Shown here: positions 1 through 7,864 of the stretch, piece by piece
How the letters are laid out: every line of letters starts with the position of its first letter
Position numbering within the stretch: the first letter of the stretch is position 1
Source of the DNA: Klenkia sp.
GTDB taxonomy: Bacteria > Actinomycetota > Actinomycetes > Mycobacteriales > Geodermatophilaceae
Direction: 5' to 3'
Assembly (NCBI GenBank): GCA_025966215.1
Contig: JAOPVM010000024.1
Coordinates: forward strand, 1 to 14,654
DNA length: 14,654 bases
The notes under the pieces: generated by a model
The model's database searches: none
Seen by the model: the letters and a program-made list of their open reading frames with translations, nothing else
Told to the model about the DNA's origin: nothing
Position numbers and translations under genes: made by a program

Positions 1-1
1 C

Positions 2-22
2 CTCGACGGGGCCAAGGTCTGA
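2..22 (+). CDS. C-terminal end of an upstream gene (partial, unidentified)
   Basis: In the frame ending in TGA at 20-22 the sequence reads LDGAKV and then stop. The A of this TGA is also the first base of the purL ATG, giving a TGATG junction like those at purL/SCP-like and mscR/MBL in this window. That repeated style is the only reason to call it a real gene end. In many actinobacteria purQ lies just upstream of purL, but six residues cannot identify the product. Confidence 0.4.
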   Translation, partial: LDGAKV

Positions 23-2316
23 TGACGGCGCAGACAACAGCGGCCGACCAACTCGATACCGTCGGGAATGCCCAGTGCACGCCCGATGTCGATCAGCCCT
101 ACCGGGAGCTCGGGCTCAAGGACGACGAGTACCAGCGCATCCGGGAGATCCTCGGCCGTCGCCCGACCGCCGCCGAGCTGGCGATGTACTCGGTCATGTG
201 GAGCGAGCACTGCTCCTACAAGTCCTCCAAGGTGCACCTGCGCACCTTCGGCGACCTGCCCCGCAGCGAGGCCCTGCTGGTCGGCATGGGCGAGAACGCC
301 GGCGTCGTCGACGTCGGCGACGGCTACGCGGTCACCTTCAAGGTCGAGTCGCACAACCACCCCAGCTACGTCGAGCCCTACCAGGGTGCGGCCACCGGGG
401 TCGGCGGCATCGTCCGCGACATCCTCACCATGGGCGCCCGCCCGGTCGCCGTCATGGACTCCCTGCGCTTCGGTCGCGCCGATGCCCCCGACACCGCCCG
501 GGTGCTGCCCGGCGTGGTCGCCGGCGTGGGCGGCTACGGCAACTGCCTGGGCCTGCCCAACATCGGCGGCGAGCTGCTCTTCGACGACTGCTACGCGGGC
601 AACCCGCTGGTCAACGCGCTGTGCGTCGGCGTGATGCGGCACGAGGACGTCCGGCTGGCCAAGGCCGAGGGCGTGGGCAACAAGGTCGTGCTCTTCGGTG
701 CCCGCACCGGCGGCGACGGCATCGGCGGGGTCTCGGTGCTGGCGAGTGAGACCTTCGACGCCGACGGCCCGGCCAAGCGCCCCGCCGTGCAGGTGGGCGA
801 CCCGTTCACCGAGAAGCTGCTCATCGAGGCGTGCCTGGAGATCTTCGCCGCCGACCTCGTCACCGGCATCCAGGACCTCGGCGGCGCCGGGCTCTCCTGC
901 GCCACCAGCGAGCTCGCCGCGGCCGGCTCCGGGGGCATGCACATCGACCTGGAGACCGTCCCCCTGCGCGACTCCACGCTCACCGCGGCCGAGATCCTGA
1001 TGAGCGAGTCCCAGGAGCGCATGTGCGCGATCGTGGAGCCGGCCAAGGTCGAGCAGTTCCTCGCCGTCTGCGCCAAGTGGGACGTGCTCGCCACCGTCAT
1101 CGGTGAGGTCACCGACGGTGACCGGCTGACCGTCGGCTGGCACGGCGAGCAGATCGTCGACGTCCCCCCGCGCACCGTCGCCCTCGACGGACCGGTCTAC
1201 CAGCGGCCGATGGCCCGCCCGGCCGACCTCGACGCCCTGCAGGCCGACCTGCCGCCCGTGACGTCGGCCGACCTGCGCGCCGACTGGCTCGCCGTCGTCT
1301 CCAGCCCGGACGGTGCGGACAAGTCCTGGGTGACCGAGCAGTACGACCGCTACGTGCAGGGCAACACCGTGCTCGCCCAGCCCGAGGACGCCGGTGTCGT
1401 CCGGATCGACGAGACCACCCACCGCGGCATCGCCCTGGCCCTGGACGGCAACGCCCGCTTCGCGCGGCTGGACCCCTACACCGGCGCCCAGCTGAACCTC
1501 GCCGAGGCCTACCGCAACGTCGCCGTCTCCGGCGCCGTCCCGCTGGCGGTCACCAACTGCCTGAACTTCGGCTCCCCCGAGGAGCCCGAGGTCATGTGGC
1601 AGTTCGCCGAGGCCGTCCGCGGCCTGGCCGACGGCTGCCGCGCGCTGGGCCTGCCGGTCACCGGCGGCAACGTGAGCCTCTACAACCAGACCGGCGACGT
1701 GCCGATCAACCCGACGCCGGTGATCGGCGTGCTCGGCGTGCACGCCGACGTCCGCACCCGGGTGTCCGGCGGCTGGACGGCCGCGGGGGAGACCCTGCTG
1801 CTGCTCGGCACCTCCGCTGCCGAGTTCGGTGGCTCGGCCTGGGCCTCGGTCGTGCACGGCCACCTCGGCGGGCTGCCGCCGCGGTTGGACCTGGACGCCG
1901 AACGCGCGCTGGGGGAGCTGCTCGCCGACCTGGCCGACGACGGGCTGGTCAGCTCCGCGCACGACCTCTCCGACGGGGGCCTGGCCCAGGCGCTGACCGA
2001 GTCCGCGCTGCGGTACGGCGTCGGGGCCACGGTGTCGGTCCAGGGCGACCCCACGGCCGCGCTGTTCGGCGAGTCGGTGGCCCGCGCCGTCGTCAGCACG
2101 TCGGACCCGGCCACGGTCGTCTCCGCCGCCCGCGGGCGCGGCGTGCCGGTCACCGAGCTGGGCACCACCGGCGGCGCGGCCCTCGTCGTCGAGGGTGTGC
2201 TCGAGCTGCCGCTGGACGAGCTGCGCACCGCCTGGTCGACCACGCTGCCGGCGCTCTTCGACACCCCGGAGGCCGCCGTGTCCGCCGTCCCCACCGGGGC
2301 GGTCCCGACCAGCTGA
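22..2316 (+). CDS. purL: Phosphoribosylformylglycinamidine synthase subunit PurL
   Basis: PurL converts formylglycinamide ribonucleotide, ATP and ammonia (supplied by PurQ) to formylglycinamidine ribonucleotide, step 4 of de novo purine synthesis, in the cytoplasm. The 764-residue product has the length of the stand-alone PurL of the PurS/PurQ/PurL complex, not of the 1300-residue fused form. Visible motifs are [10 protein letters not shown] at residues 61-70, containing the conserved catalytic-region histidine, ESHNHPS at 109-115 followed by a glycine-rich stretch, and GGNVSLYN from residue 548 in the second half. The halves represent the two PurM-like repeats of the family. The ATG at 22 overlaps the preceding stop, and only a weak AAGG lies upstream, so translation is probably coupled to the preceding gene. 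The gene in turn overlaps the SCP-like gene by one base. Identification is firm. Confidence 0.97.
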   Translation: MTAQTTAADQLDTVGNAQCTPDVDQPYRELGLKDDEYQRIREILGRRPTAAELAMYSVMWSEHCSYKSSKVHLRTFGDLPRSEALLVGMGENAGVVDVGDGYAVTFKVESHNHPSYVEPYQGAATGVGGIVRDILTMGARPVAVMDSLRFGRADAPDTARVLPGVVAGVGGYGNCLGLPNIGGELLFDDCYAGNPLVNALCVGVMRHEDVRLAKAEGVGNKVVLFGARTGGDGIGGVSVLASETFDADGPAKRPAVQVGDPFTEKLLIEACLEIFAADLVTGIQDLGGAGLSCATSELAAAGSGGMHIDLETVPLRDSTLTAAEILMSESQERMCAIVEPAKVEQFLAVCAKWDVLATVIGEVTDGDRLTVGWHGEQIVDVPPRTVALDGPVYQRPMARPADLDALQADLPPVTSADLRADWLAVVSSPDGADKSWVTEQYDRYVQGNTVLAQPEDAGVVRIDETTHRGIALALDGNARFARLDPYTGAQLNLAEAYRNVAVSGAVPLAVTNCLNFGSPEEPEVMWQFAEAVRGLADGCRALGLPVTGGNVSLYNQTGDVPINPTPVIGVLGVHADVRTRVSGGWTAAGETLLLLGTSAAEFGGSAWASVVHGHLGGLPPRLDLDAERALGELLADLADDGLVSSAHDLSDGGLAQALTESALRYGVGATVSVQGDPTAALFGESVARAVVSTSDPATVVSAARGRGVPVTELGTTGGAALVVEGVLELPLDELRTAWSTTLPALFDTPEAAVSAVPTGAVPTS

Positions 2317-2714
2317 TGGCCGGCACTGCGCCGATCCCTGCCGGGGCGCTGCGCGACGCCCTCGCCCCCTGCCTGCCCTGGCTGCGGGGCGAGGGCGAGC
2401 AGCCGACGCGTGCGGTGCTGGGCGCCGCGGTGAAGACCACCGCGCGCTGGCTGGCCCAGCAGGTGCCCGGGCGCTCGGTGGAGGTACGCGTGCCCCCGCA
2501 CGTGGCCGTCCAGTGCATCGAGGGCCCCCGGCACACCCGCGGCACCCCGCCCAACGTCGTCGAGACCGACGCGGCGACCTGGCTGCGCCTGGTCAGCGGC
2601 CTCCAGTCGTGGGACGACGCCGTCGCCGTCGGGCGGGTCGCCGCCAGCGGGAACCGGGCCGACCTCGCGGCCGTCCTCCCGCTGCGCCCGTTCCGCAGCG
2701 GCCTGCCCGCCTGA
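2316..2714 (+). CDS. Sterol-carrier-like (SCP_3-type) small protein
   Basis: This 132-residue protein resembles the short actinobacterial family annotated as sterol carrier family protein (bacterial SCP ortholog), to which M. tuberculosis Rv0807 appears to belong. The recognisable core is the stretch [20 protein letters not shown] at residues 60-79, followed by [13 protein letters not shown]. The SCP2-like fold suggests binding of a hydrophobic ligand, but no ligand or role is known to me. There is no signal peptide or membrane segment, so it is probably cytoplasmic. The ATG at 2316 shares its A with the purL stop (TGATG), and no good Shine-Dalgarno sequence is seen, so expression should depend on purL translation. 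The family assignment is from memory of conserved residues; the function is open. Confidence 0.8.
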   Translation: MAGTAPIPAGALRDALAPCLPWLRGEGEQPTRAVLGAAVKTTARWLAQQVPGRSVEVRVPPHVAVQCIEGPRHTRGTPPNVVETDAATWLRLVSGLQSWDDAVAVGRVAASGNRADLAAVLPLRPFRSGLPA

Positions 2715-2757
2715 CCCTCCCCGCCCCGGACGCGGGGGCGCGTGGTCCTGGGGACGA

Positions 2758-2794
2758 CGACGCCCCGCCCACCGCGGGGGTGGACGGGGCGTCG
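2758..2794. terminator. Hairpin between convergent operons
   Basis: Bases 2758-2767 pair with 2785-2794 in ten consecutive pairs. After one C/A mismatch, 2769-2773 pair with 2779-2783, leaving a five-base loop at 2774-2778. It lies between the stop of the SCP-like gene (2714) and the stop of the convergent small membrane gene (2809), so it can serve both strands. There is no T tract on either side, which is usual for terminators in high-GC actinobacteria. Confidence 0.7.
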
Positions 2795-2808
2795 GGGTCG
2801 GCCCGGGG

Positions 2809-2949
2809 TCAGCCGGTGAACAGCGGGATGGCCGTCTTGACCGTCTGGAAGAGCCCGTAGGCCAGGGGCAGCGCCACCAGCAACCAGGCGAGGACGATCA
2901 GCGCGACCGGGGTCGTCGACGGCGTGCGGGTGTCCTGGGTCGAGCTCAT
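2809..2949 (-). CDS. 46-residue single-helix membrane protein paired with the OFA transporter
   Basis: The product starts [14 protein letters not shown], a polar, Thr/Ser-rich tail. One hydrophobic segment follows at about residues 15-33 (VALIVLAWLLVALPLAYGL), and the protein ends in a short tail after FQTVKT. It is therefore a one-helix inner-membrane protein. Its ATG at 2949 overlaps the stop of the upstream transporter gene as ATGA, which implies translational coupling and near-equal synthesis. Small one-helix proteins next to OFA transporters are, as I recall, annotated as MFS transporter small subunits; a role in stability or gating is an inference. The frame is open for a long way upstream on the antisense side of the transporter gene, so the true start must be taken from the ATGA overlap. 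Confidence 0.75.
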   Translation of the reverse strand: MSSTQDTRTPSTTPVALIVLAWLLVALPLAYGLFQTVKTAIPLFTG

Positions 2950-4343
2950 CGGGCGGTGCTCCGTTCCGGGGTCGAGGGGGCGTCCTTCGGCTCGTGCCAC
3001 TTGCTGGCCACCGGCTTCACCAGCATGTTGGCCACGAAGCCGACCGCGAGCACGCAGACCATGGTGAACAGCGCCGGCCTGTAGTCGGCGGCGCTGCGCT
3101 CGCCGTCCCCGGCTGCGTCGAGGAAGGCGTTCACGATCAGCGGCCCGGCCACGCCGGCTGCCGACCAGGCCGTGAGCAGCCGGCCGTGGATGGCGCCCAC
3201 CTGGTAGGTGCCGAAGAGGTCGCGCAGGTAGGCCGGGACGGTGGCGAACCCGCCACCGTAGAAGGACAGGATGACCGCGGCGAAGAGCACGAAGAGCACC
3301 GTGGAGCTGGAGCCCAGCGTCGCGAGCAGCAGGTACATCACCAGGCCGACGCCCAGGTAGACCATGTAGATGGGCTTGCGGCCGATGTAGTCCGACGTGG
3401 AGGACCAGACGAACCGGCCGCCCATGTTGAACAGCGAGAGCAGCCCCACGAAGCCCGCGGCCGCGGTCGCGGTCACAGCGCCGGCCCCGGAGCTGAAGAA
3501 GTCCTGGATCATCGGCGAGGCCTGCTCGAGGATGCCGATGCCGGCGGTCACGTTGCAGAACAGCACGACCCACAGCAGCCAGAACTGGGGGGTCTTGATC
3601 GCGTTGGCGGCCGACACGCTGTCGGTGGTCACCAGGGCCTTGGACTTGATCGTCGAGGGGTCGAAGCCGTCGGGCTTCCAGCCGTCGGCGGGGACCCGGA
3701 TGATCGCCGAGCCGAAGAGCATGAAGACCAGGTAGACCAGGCCCAGGGTGATGAAGAGCATCGTCACCGCACCGGAGGCGGTGTCGGCCAGGGTGGTCGC
3801 GTCGGTGCTGTCCAGGCCGTACCCGGCCAGCAGCTGGCGGGACAGCGGGGAGGCGATGAGCGCGCCACCACCGAAGCCCATGATCGCCATGCCGGTGGCC
3901 AGGCCGGGACGGTCGGGGAACCACTTGATCAGCGTCGACACCGGCGAGATGTAGCCGAGGCCCAGACCGATGCCGCCGATGAAGCCGTAGCCCAGGTAGA
4001 CCAGCCAGAGCTGACCGGTCGAGATCCCGACGGAGGCGACGAGGAACCCGGCACTCCAGAAGACCGCGGCCACGAACATGGCGGCCCGGGGGCCGTTGCG
4101 GTCCACCCAGGTGCCGAACAGCGCAGCGGACAGTCCGAGCATGACGATGGCCAGGGAGAAGATGCCCCCGATGGCCGTCTCGCTCGTCTGGAACTCCGCC
4201 GACAGGGCAGGGCGGTAGACGCTGGTCGCGTACGCCTGGCCGATGCACAGGTGGACGGCGAGAGCGGCCGGTGGGATGAGCCACCGGTTGAAGCCGGGCG
4301 CAGCGATCGTCTTCTCGCGGGCCAGGAAGCTGGGAACAGCCAC
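2946..4343 (-). CDS. OFA-family major facilitator transporter (oxalate/formate antiporter-like)
   Basis: This 465-residue inner-membrane protein should have about 12 helices. Family marks are [20 protein letters not shown] at residues 20-39, a cytoplasmic-loop motif [10 protein letters not shown] at 77-86, the OFA-typical [18 protein letters not shown] at 130-147 followed by [13 protein letters not shown], and a second-half loop motif with [19 protein letters not shown] members move oxalate, formate or other small carboxylates; the substrate here cannot be read from sequence. I chose GTG at 4343 because AGGAGG (+ strand 4351-4356) lies seven bases upstream and the OFA N-terminus starts right after it. 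The 32 extra residues of the longer reading from 4439 are Pro/Gly-rich and unlike the family. It is transcribed divergently from mscR and overlaps the 46-residue membrane gene. Confidence 0.9.
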   Translation of the reverse strand: MAVPSFLAREKTIAAPGFNRWLIPPAALAVHLCIGQAYATSVYRPALSAEFQTSETAIGGIFSLAIVMLGLSAALFGTWVDRNGPRAAMFVAAVFWSAGFLVASVGISTGQLWLVYLGYGFIGGIGLGLGYISPVSTLIKWFPDRPGLATGMAIMGFGGGALIASPLSRQLLAGYGLDSTDATTLADTASGAVTMLFITLGLVYLVFMLFGSAIIRVPADGWKPDGFDPSTIKSKALVTTDSVSAANAIKTPQFWLLWVVLFCNVTAGIGILEQASPMIQDFFSSGAGAVTATAAAGFVGLLSLFNMGGRFVWSSTSDYIGRKPIYMVYLGVGLVMYLLLATLGSSSTVLFVLFAAVILSFYGGGFATVPAYLRDLFGTYQVGAIHGRLLTAWSAAGVAGPLIVNAFLDAAGDGERSAADYRPALFTMVCVLAVGFVANMLVKPVASKWHEPKDAPSTPERSTAR

Positions 4344-4510
4344 CGAGGGTCCTCCTGTGCCGGGGTCGTGCCCCGGGTCTGCTGGGGGCCCGCCGTGTGA
4401 CGCGGGCCATGCGTCCGCCGACGGTAGTTCGCCGCGCAACCATCCGCACCCCGCCGAGACCAGACCGACACCTCGGGCCGTCGTCGGACCCCACCCATAG
4501 GCTTCGGTGC
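4344..4510. promoter_or_regulatory. Divergent control region between the OFA transporter and mscR
   Basis: This 167-base gap holds the control signals for two divergent units. On the - strand, the Shine-Dalgarno AGGAGG (4351-4356) serves the transporter. Upstream of it are two inverted repeats: CCGGGG/CCCCGG (4360-4365 and 4371-4376) and GGCCCGC/GCGGGCC (4387-4393 and 4402-4408). A possible - strand -10 element TACCGT lies at 4421-4426, with no convincing -35. If it is used, both repeats fall in the transporter leader RNA. On the + strand, the -10 TAGGCT at 4498-4503 is described separately. Confidence 0.45.
4498..4503 (+). promoter_or_regulatory. -10 element for a leaderless mscR transcript
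   Basis: TAGGCT fits the actinobacterial TAnnnT -10 pattern. Seven bases separate it from the ATG at 4511, so the predicted transcription start is the A of the start codon. There is no Shine-Dalgarno sequence before this ATG, which agrees with a leaderless message. No clear -35 hexamer is seen. Confidence 0.55.
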
Positions 4511-5596
4511 ATGCCGTACGAGGTCCAGGGCGTCGTCGCCCTCAGCAAGGGTTCCCCCGTCTCGCTGGAGACGATCCTGATCCCCGACCCGGGTCCGGGT
4601 GAGGCGATCGTGGACGTGCAGGCGTGCGGGGTCTGCCACACCGACCTGCACTACCGCGAGGGCGGGATCAACGACGAGTTCCCGTTCCTGCTCGGCCACG
4701 AGGCCGCGGGTGTCGTCTCCGCGGTCGGTGCGGGCGTGGAGAACGTCGCCGTCGGGGACTTCGTGATCCTGAACTGGCGCGCGGTCTGCGGAAAGTGCCG
4801 CGCCTGCGCCAAGGGCAAGCCCTGGTACTGCTTCGACACCCACAACGCCACGCAGAAGATGACCCTGGCCGACGGCACCCCGCTGTCCCCGGCGCTGGGC
4901 ATCGGTGCGTTCGCCGAGAAGACGCTGGTCCACTCCGGGCAGTGCACCAAGGTCGACCCGGCCGCCTCCCCGACCGCCGCGGGCCTGCTGGGCTGCGGCG
5001 TGATGGCCGGCGTGGGTGCCGCGATCAACACCGGCGGCGTGGGTCGCGGCGACACCGTGGCCGTGTTCGGCTGCGGCGGCGTCGGTGACGCCGCGATCGA
5101 CGGTGCCCGGCTGGCCGGTGCCGCGAAGGTCAACGCCGTCGACCTGGCCGACCGCAAGCTGGAGTGGGCGAAGGGCATGGGCGCCACCCACACGGTCAAC
5201 TCCGCGCACACCGACCCGGTGGCTGCGATCAAGGAGCTCACCGGCGGGTTCGGCGTCGACGTCGCCATCGACGCGGTCGGCCACCCCGCGGTCTACCAGC
5301 AGGCCTTCGACGCCCGCGACCTCGCCGGCACCGTCGTCCTGGTCGGCGTGCCGAACCCGACGATGGAGATCACCTTCCCGCTGATCGACCTCTTCGGTCG
5401 CGGTGGGGCGCTGAAGTCCTCCTGGTACGGCGACTGCCTGCCCAGCCGCGACTTCCCGATGCTCATCGACCTGTACCTGCAGGGCCGGTTCGACCTCGAC
5501 GCCTTCGTGTCGGAGACCATCGCGATCGGCGACGTCGAGGCCGCGTTCGAGAAGATGCACCACGGTGACGTGCTGCGTTCGGTCGTGGTGTTCTGA
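4511..5596 (+). CDS. mscR: S-(hydroxymethyl)mycothiol dehydrogenase
   Basis: The enzyme oxidises the spontaneous adduct of formaldehyde and mycothiol to S-formylmycothiol with NAD, the key step of formaldehyde detoxification in actinobacteria. The 361-residue protein is a zinc-dependent medium-chain alcohol dehydrogenase. Likely catalytic zinc ligands are C42 in CGVCHTD, H63 in GHEAAG and C162 in GCGV; the structural zinc cysteines are C93, C96, C99 and C107. The nucleotide-binding motif is GCGGVG at 187-192, and the later VDLAD carries an acidic residue expected for NAD. The N-terminal pattern [20 protein letters not shown] and [16 protein letters not shown] match mycothiol-dependent members rather than glutathione-dependent class III enzymes. 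The ATG at 4511 is preferred over the upstream reading from 4397, whose 38 extra residues do not fit the family. It overlaps the MBL gene by one base, as in the Rv2259/Rv2260 pair. Confidence 0.93.
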   Translation: MPYEVQGVVALSKGSPVSLETILIPDPGPGEAIVDVQACGVCHTDLHYREGGINDEFPFLLGHEAAGVVSAVGAGVENVAVGDFVILNWRAVCGKCRACAKGKPWYCFDTHNATQKMTLADGTPLSPALGIGAFAEKTLVHSGQCTKVDPAASPTAAGLLGCGVMAGVGAAINTGGVGRGDTVAVFGCGGVGDAAIDGARLAGAAKVNAVDLADRKLEWAKGMGATHTVNSAHTDPVAAIKELTGGFGVDVAIDAVGHPAVYQQAFDARDLAGTVVLVGVPNPTMEITFPLIDLFGRGGALKSSWYGDCLPSRDFPMLIDLYLQGRFDLDAFVSETIAIGDVEAAFEKMHHGDVLRSVVVF

Positions 5597-6204
5597 TGCC
5601 GGCGCGGGTGGACAGGACCGTCGTCCCGGGCGTCTTCAGCCTCGACGGGCAGGACTTCGACGTCGAGAACAACGTCTGGCTGGTCGGGGACGACAGCGAG
5701 GTGCTGGTCGTCGACGCCCCGCACGACGCCGTCCCGATCCTCGAGGCGATCGGCGGCCGCAGGGTCACGGCGATCGTGCTCACCCACGGGCACAACGACC
5801 ACATCACCGCCGCTGTCGCGCTGCGCGAGGCCACCGGCGCCGACATCTGGTTCAACCCCGAGGACCGGATGCTCTGGGACGTCGTGCACGCCGACGCGGC
5901 ACCGGACCACGACCTCGTCGAGGGCACCTCGTTCACCGTCGCCGGGACGACGTTGACCGCGCTGCACACCCCCGGGCACTCCCCGGGCAGCACCTGCCTG
6001 CACGCCGCCGAGCTGGGCACCGTCTTCACCGGCGACACCCTGTTCTGCGGCGGGCCGGGCGCGACCGGGCGGTCCTTCAGCGACCACCCGACCATCGTGG
6101 CCAGCATCCGTGCGCGGCTGCTGACGCTGCCCGGGGACACCGTCGTCCGCACCGGGCACGGCGAGGACACCACGGTGTCGGCGGAGACCGAGAACATCCA
6201 CTGA
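5596..6204 (+). CDS. Metallo-beta-lactamase-fold hydrolase of the mycothiol formaldehyde pathway
   Basis: This 202-residue cytoplasmic protein has the full set of binuclear metal ligands of the MBL fold: HGHNDH at residues 64-69, H128 in HTPGHSPGS, D147 in FTGDTLF and H188 in RTGHGE. The fold resembles glyoxalase II-type thioester hydrolases. Its gene shares one base with mscR (TGATG), the same order as Rv2259 and Rv2260 of M. tuberculosis. By context it may hydrolyse S-formylmycothiol to formate and mycothiol, but this activity is an inference; formyl-mycothiol may also be oxidised by other enzymes. No good Shine-Dalgarno sequence is seen, so translation is probably coupled to mscR. Confidence 0.9.
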   Translation: MPARVDRTVVPGVFSLDGQDFDVENNVWLVGDDSEVLVVDAPHDAVPILEAIGGRRVTAIVLTHGHNDHITAAVALREATGADIWFNPEDRMLWDVVHADAAPDHDLVEGTSFTVAGTTLTALHTPGHSPGSTCLHAAELGTVFTGDTLFCGGPGATGRSFSDHPTIVASIRARLLTLPGDTVVRTGHGEDTTVSAETENIH

Positions 6205-6270
6205 GCGCGGGTCCCGGTCGGGAGTGGCGGGAGCCACCCGGCCGGGGGTCGCCAGCACGCCGGGCGCCGG

Positions 6271-6276
6271 TATCCT
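6271..6276 (+). promoter_or_regulatory. -10 element for a leaderless purF transcript
   Basis: TATCCT matches TAnnnT and is followed by exactly seven bases before the GTG at 6284. Transcription would then begin at the G of the start codon. The 79-base gap after the MBL gene contains no Shine-Dalgarno sequence for this GTG. No convincing -35 is visible. Readthrough from the mscR operon remains possible, because no strong hairpin was seen in 6205-6270. Confidence 0.6.
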
Positions 6277-6283
6277 CGTCGTC

Positions 6284-7864
6284 GTGCCTCGCGGTGATGG
6301 ACGGCTGACGCACGACCTCGATCCCCAGGACGCCGGACCCCAGGACGCCTGTGGCGTCTTCGGTGTCTGGGCGCCCGGTGAGGAGGTCGCGAAGCTCACC
6401 TACTTCGGTCTCTACGCCCTGCAGCACCGAGGCCAGGAGGCTGCCGGCATCGCGGTCTCCGACGGCTCGTCGGTGGTGGTCTACAAGGACCTCGGGCTGG
6501 TGAGCCAGGTCTTCGACGAGCCGACGCTGTCCAGCCTGCGCGGGTTCCTCGCCGTCGGGCACACCCGGTACTCCACGACCGGTGCCTCGACCTGGGAGAA
6601 CGCCCAGCCGACGTTCCGGACGTCGGGGTCGGGCACCGGCATCGCGCTGTGCCACAACGGCAACCTGGTGAACACCGCCGAGCTGGCCAGCCGGGCCGCC
6701 GACGAGGGCGTGTCCGGGGCCTTCTCCTCCACCACCGACTCCGACATCGTCACCGCGCTCATCGCCGCCAAGCAGGACCTGTCGGTGGAGGCCGCGGCGA
6801 TGCAGGTGCTGCCGCTGCTGCGCGGGGCGTTCAGCTTCACCTTCATGGACGAGACGACGCTCTACGCCGCCCGCGACGCCCAGGGCGTCCGGCCGCTGGT
6901 GCTGGGCCGGCTCGACCGGGGCTGGGTGGTGGCCAGCGAGACCGCCGCGCTGGACATCGTCGGGGCCTCCTACGTGCGCGAGGTCGAGCCCGGTGAGCTG
7001 ATCGCCATCGACGAGGACGGGCTGCGCTCCCAGCACTTCGCCGTCGCCGAGCCCAAGGGCTGCGTCTTCGAGTACGTCTACCTGGCCCGCCCGGACACCA
7101 CGATCTCCGGCCGGGGCGTGCACGCCGCCCGGGTCGAGATCGGCCGCCGGCTCGCCAAGGAGCACCCGGTCGAGGCCGACCAGGTCATCCCGGTGCCCGA
7201 GTCGGGCACCCCGGCCGCGGTCGGCTACGCCGAGGCCTCCGGCATCCCCTACGGCCTGGGCCTGGTCAAGAACTCCTACGTGGGCCGCACGTTCATCCAG
7301 CCCAGCCAGACCATCCGGCAGCTGGGGATCCGGCTCAAGCTCAACCCGCTGCGCGACGTCATCCGCGGCAAGCGCCTCGTCGTCGTCGACGACTCGATCG
7401 TGCGTGGCAACACCCAGCGCGCGCTGATCCGCATGCTGCGGGAGGCCGGTGCGCTCGAGGTGCACGTCCGGATCGCCTCCCCGCCGGTGAAGTGGCCCTG
7501 CTTCTACGGCATCGACTTCGCCAGCCGGGCCGAGCTGGTGGCCAACGGGTTGGACGTCGACGGCGTGCGCGCCTCGATCAACGCCGACTCGCTGGGCTAC
7601 GTCAGCGAGGCCGGGATGATCGCGGCGACCGAGCAGCCGGCGAACCGGCTGTGCTCGGCCTGCTTCACCGGTGAGTACCCGATCCCGCTCGGTGAGCCCG
7701 AGGTGCTCGGCAAGCACGTGCTGGAGGGCATCAGCCGGCGCACGCTGCCGGTGCTCGACGACGTCGACCGTGCCGCCGCGCGGGCGGTGAGCGGGTGGAC
7801 CGGCCAGCAGGCCGGCAGCCCCAGCACCGCCGGTGGCGCCGATGACGCGCTGACCCGCCCGTGA
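6284..7864 (+). CDS. purF: Amidophosphoribosyltransferase PurF
   Basis: PurF makes phosphoribosylamine from PRPP and glutamine, the first committed step of purine synthesis. The 526-residue product begins MPRGDGRLTHDLDP; a 22-residue propeptide would be cleaved to expose C23 of ACGVFGVW, the glutaminase nucleophile. The phosphoribosyltransferase loop VVVDDSIVRGNT is at 366-377. Cysteines C260, C406, C457 and C460 (KGC, WPC and LCSAC contexts) match the four ligands of the [4Fe-4S] cluster of Bacillus-type PurF, so an oxygen-sensitive clustered enzyme is expected. The start is taken as GTG 6284: homologues begin with MPRGDGR, and the TATCCT -10 box lies seven bases upstream. The ATG at 6224 would add 20 residues outside the family. 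It overlaps purM by four bases. Confidence 0.97.
   Translation: MPRGDGRLTHDLDPQDAGPQDACGVFGVWAPGEEVAKLTYFGLYALQHRGQEAAGIAVSDGSSVVVYKDLGLVSQVFDEPTLSSLRGFLAVGHTRYSTTGASTWENAQPTFRTSGSGTGIALCHNGNLVNTAELASRAADEGVSGAFSSTTDSDIVTALIAAKQDLSVEAAAMQVLPLLRGAFSFTFMDETTLYAARDAQGVRPLVLGRLDRGWVVASETAALDIVGASYVREVEPGELIAIDEDGLRSQHFAVAEPKGCVFEYVYLARPDTTISGRGVHAARVEIGRRLAKEHPVEADQVIPVPESGTPAAVGYAEASGIPYGLGLVKNSYVGRTFIQPSQTIRQLGIRLKLNPLRDVIRGKRLVVVDDSIVRGNTQRALIRMLREAGALEVHVRIASPPVKWPCFYGIDFASRAELVANGLDVDGVRASINADSLGYVSEAGMIAATEQPANRLCSACFTGEYPIPLGEPEVLGKHVLEGISRRTLPVLDDVDRAAARAVSGWTGQQAGSPSTAGGADDALTRP

Noticed and set aside
2994..4400. 468-codon open frame antisense to the OFA transporter
   Set aside because: Its translation is Gly/Glu/His/Asp-rich with no motif, as expected for the complement of GC-biased codons, and the transporter motifs on the other strand are clear.
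2809..4641. 610-codon open frame on the - strand
   Set aside because: Most of it is an Arg/Pro/His-rich shadow of the transporter gene in another frame. Only the last 46 codons, starting at the ATGA overlap, look like a protein.
3929..5563. 544-codon - strand frame across the transporter/mscR divergent region
   Set aside because: It crosses both real genes in the wrong frame, has no family motif, and would span two promoters.
2946..6204. Genomic island or mobile element inserted into the purine cluster
   Set aside because: No integrase, transposase, tRNA, terminal repeats or obvious change in base composition is seen at either edge. The different gene order is better explained by ordinary lineage-specific rearrangement.
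6077..7717. 546-codon open frame antisense to purF
   Set aside because: The composition is a typical high-GC antisense artefact (Val/Asp/Gly/His-rich, no domains), opposite an unambiguous purF.
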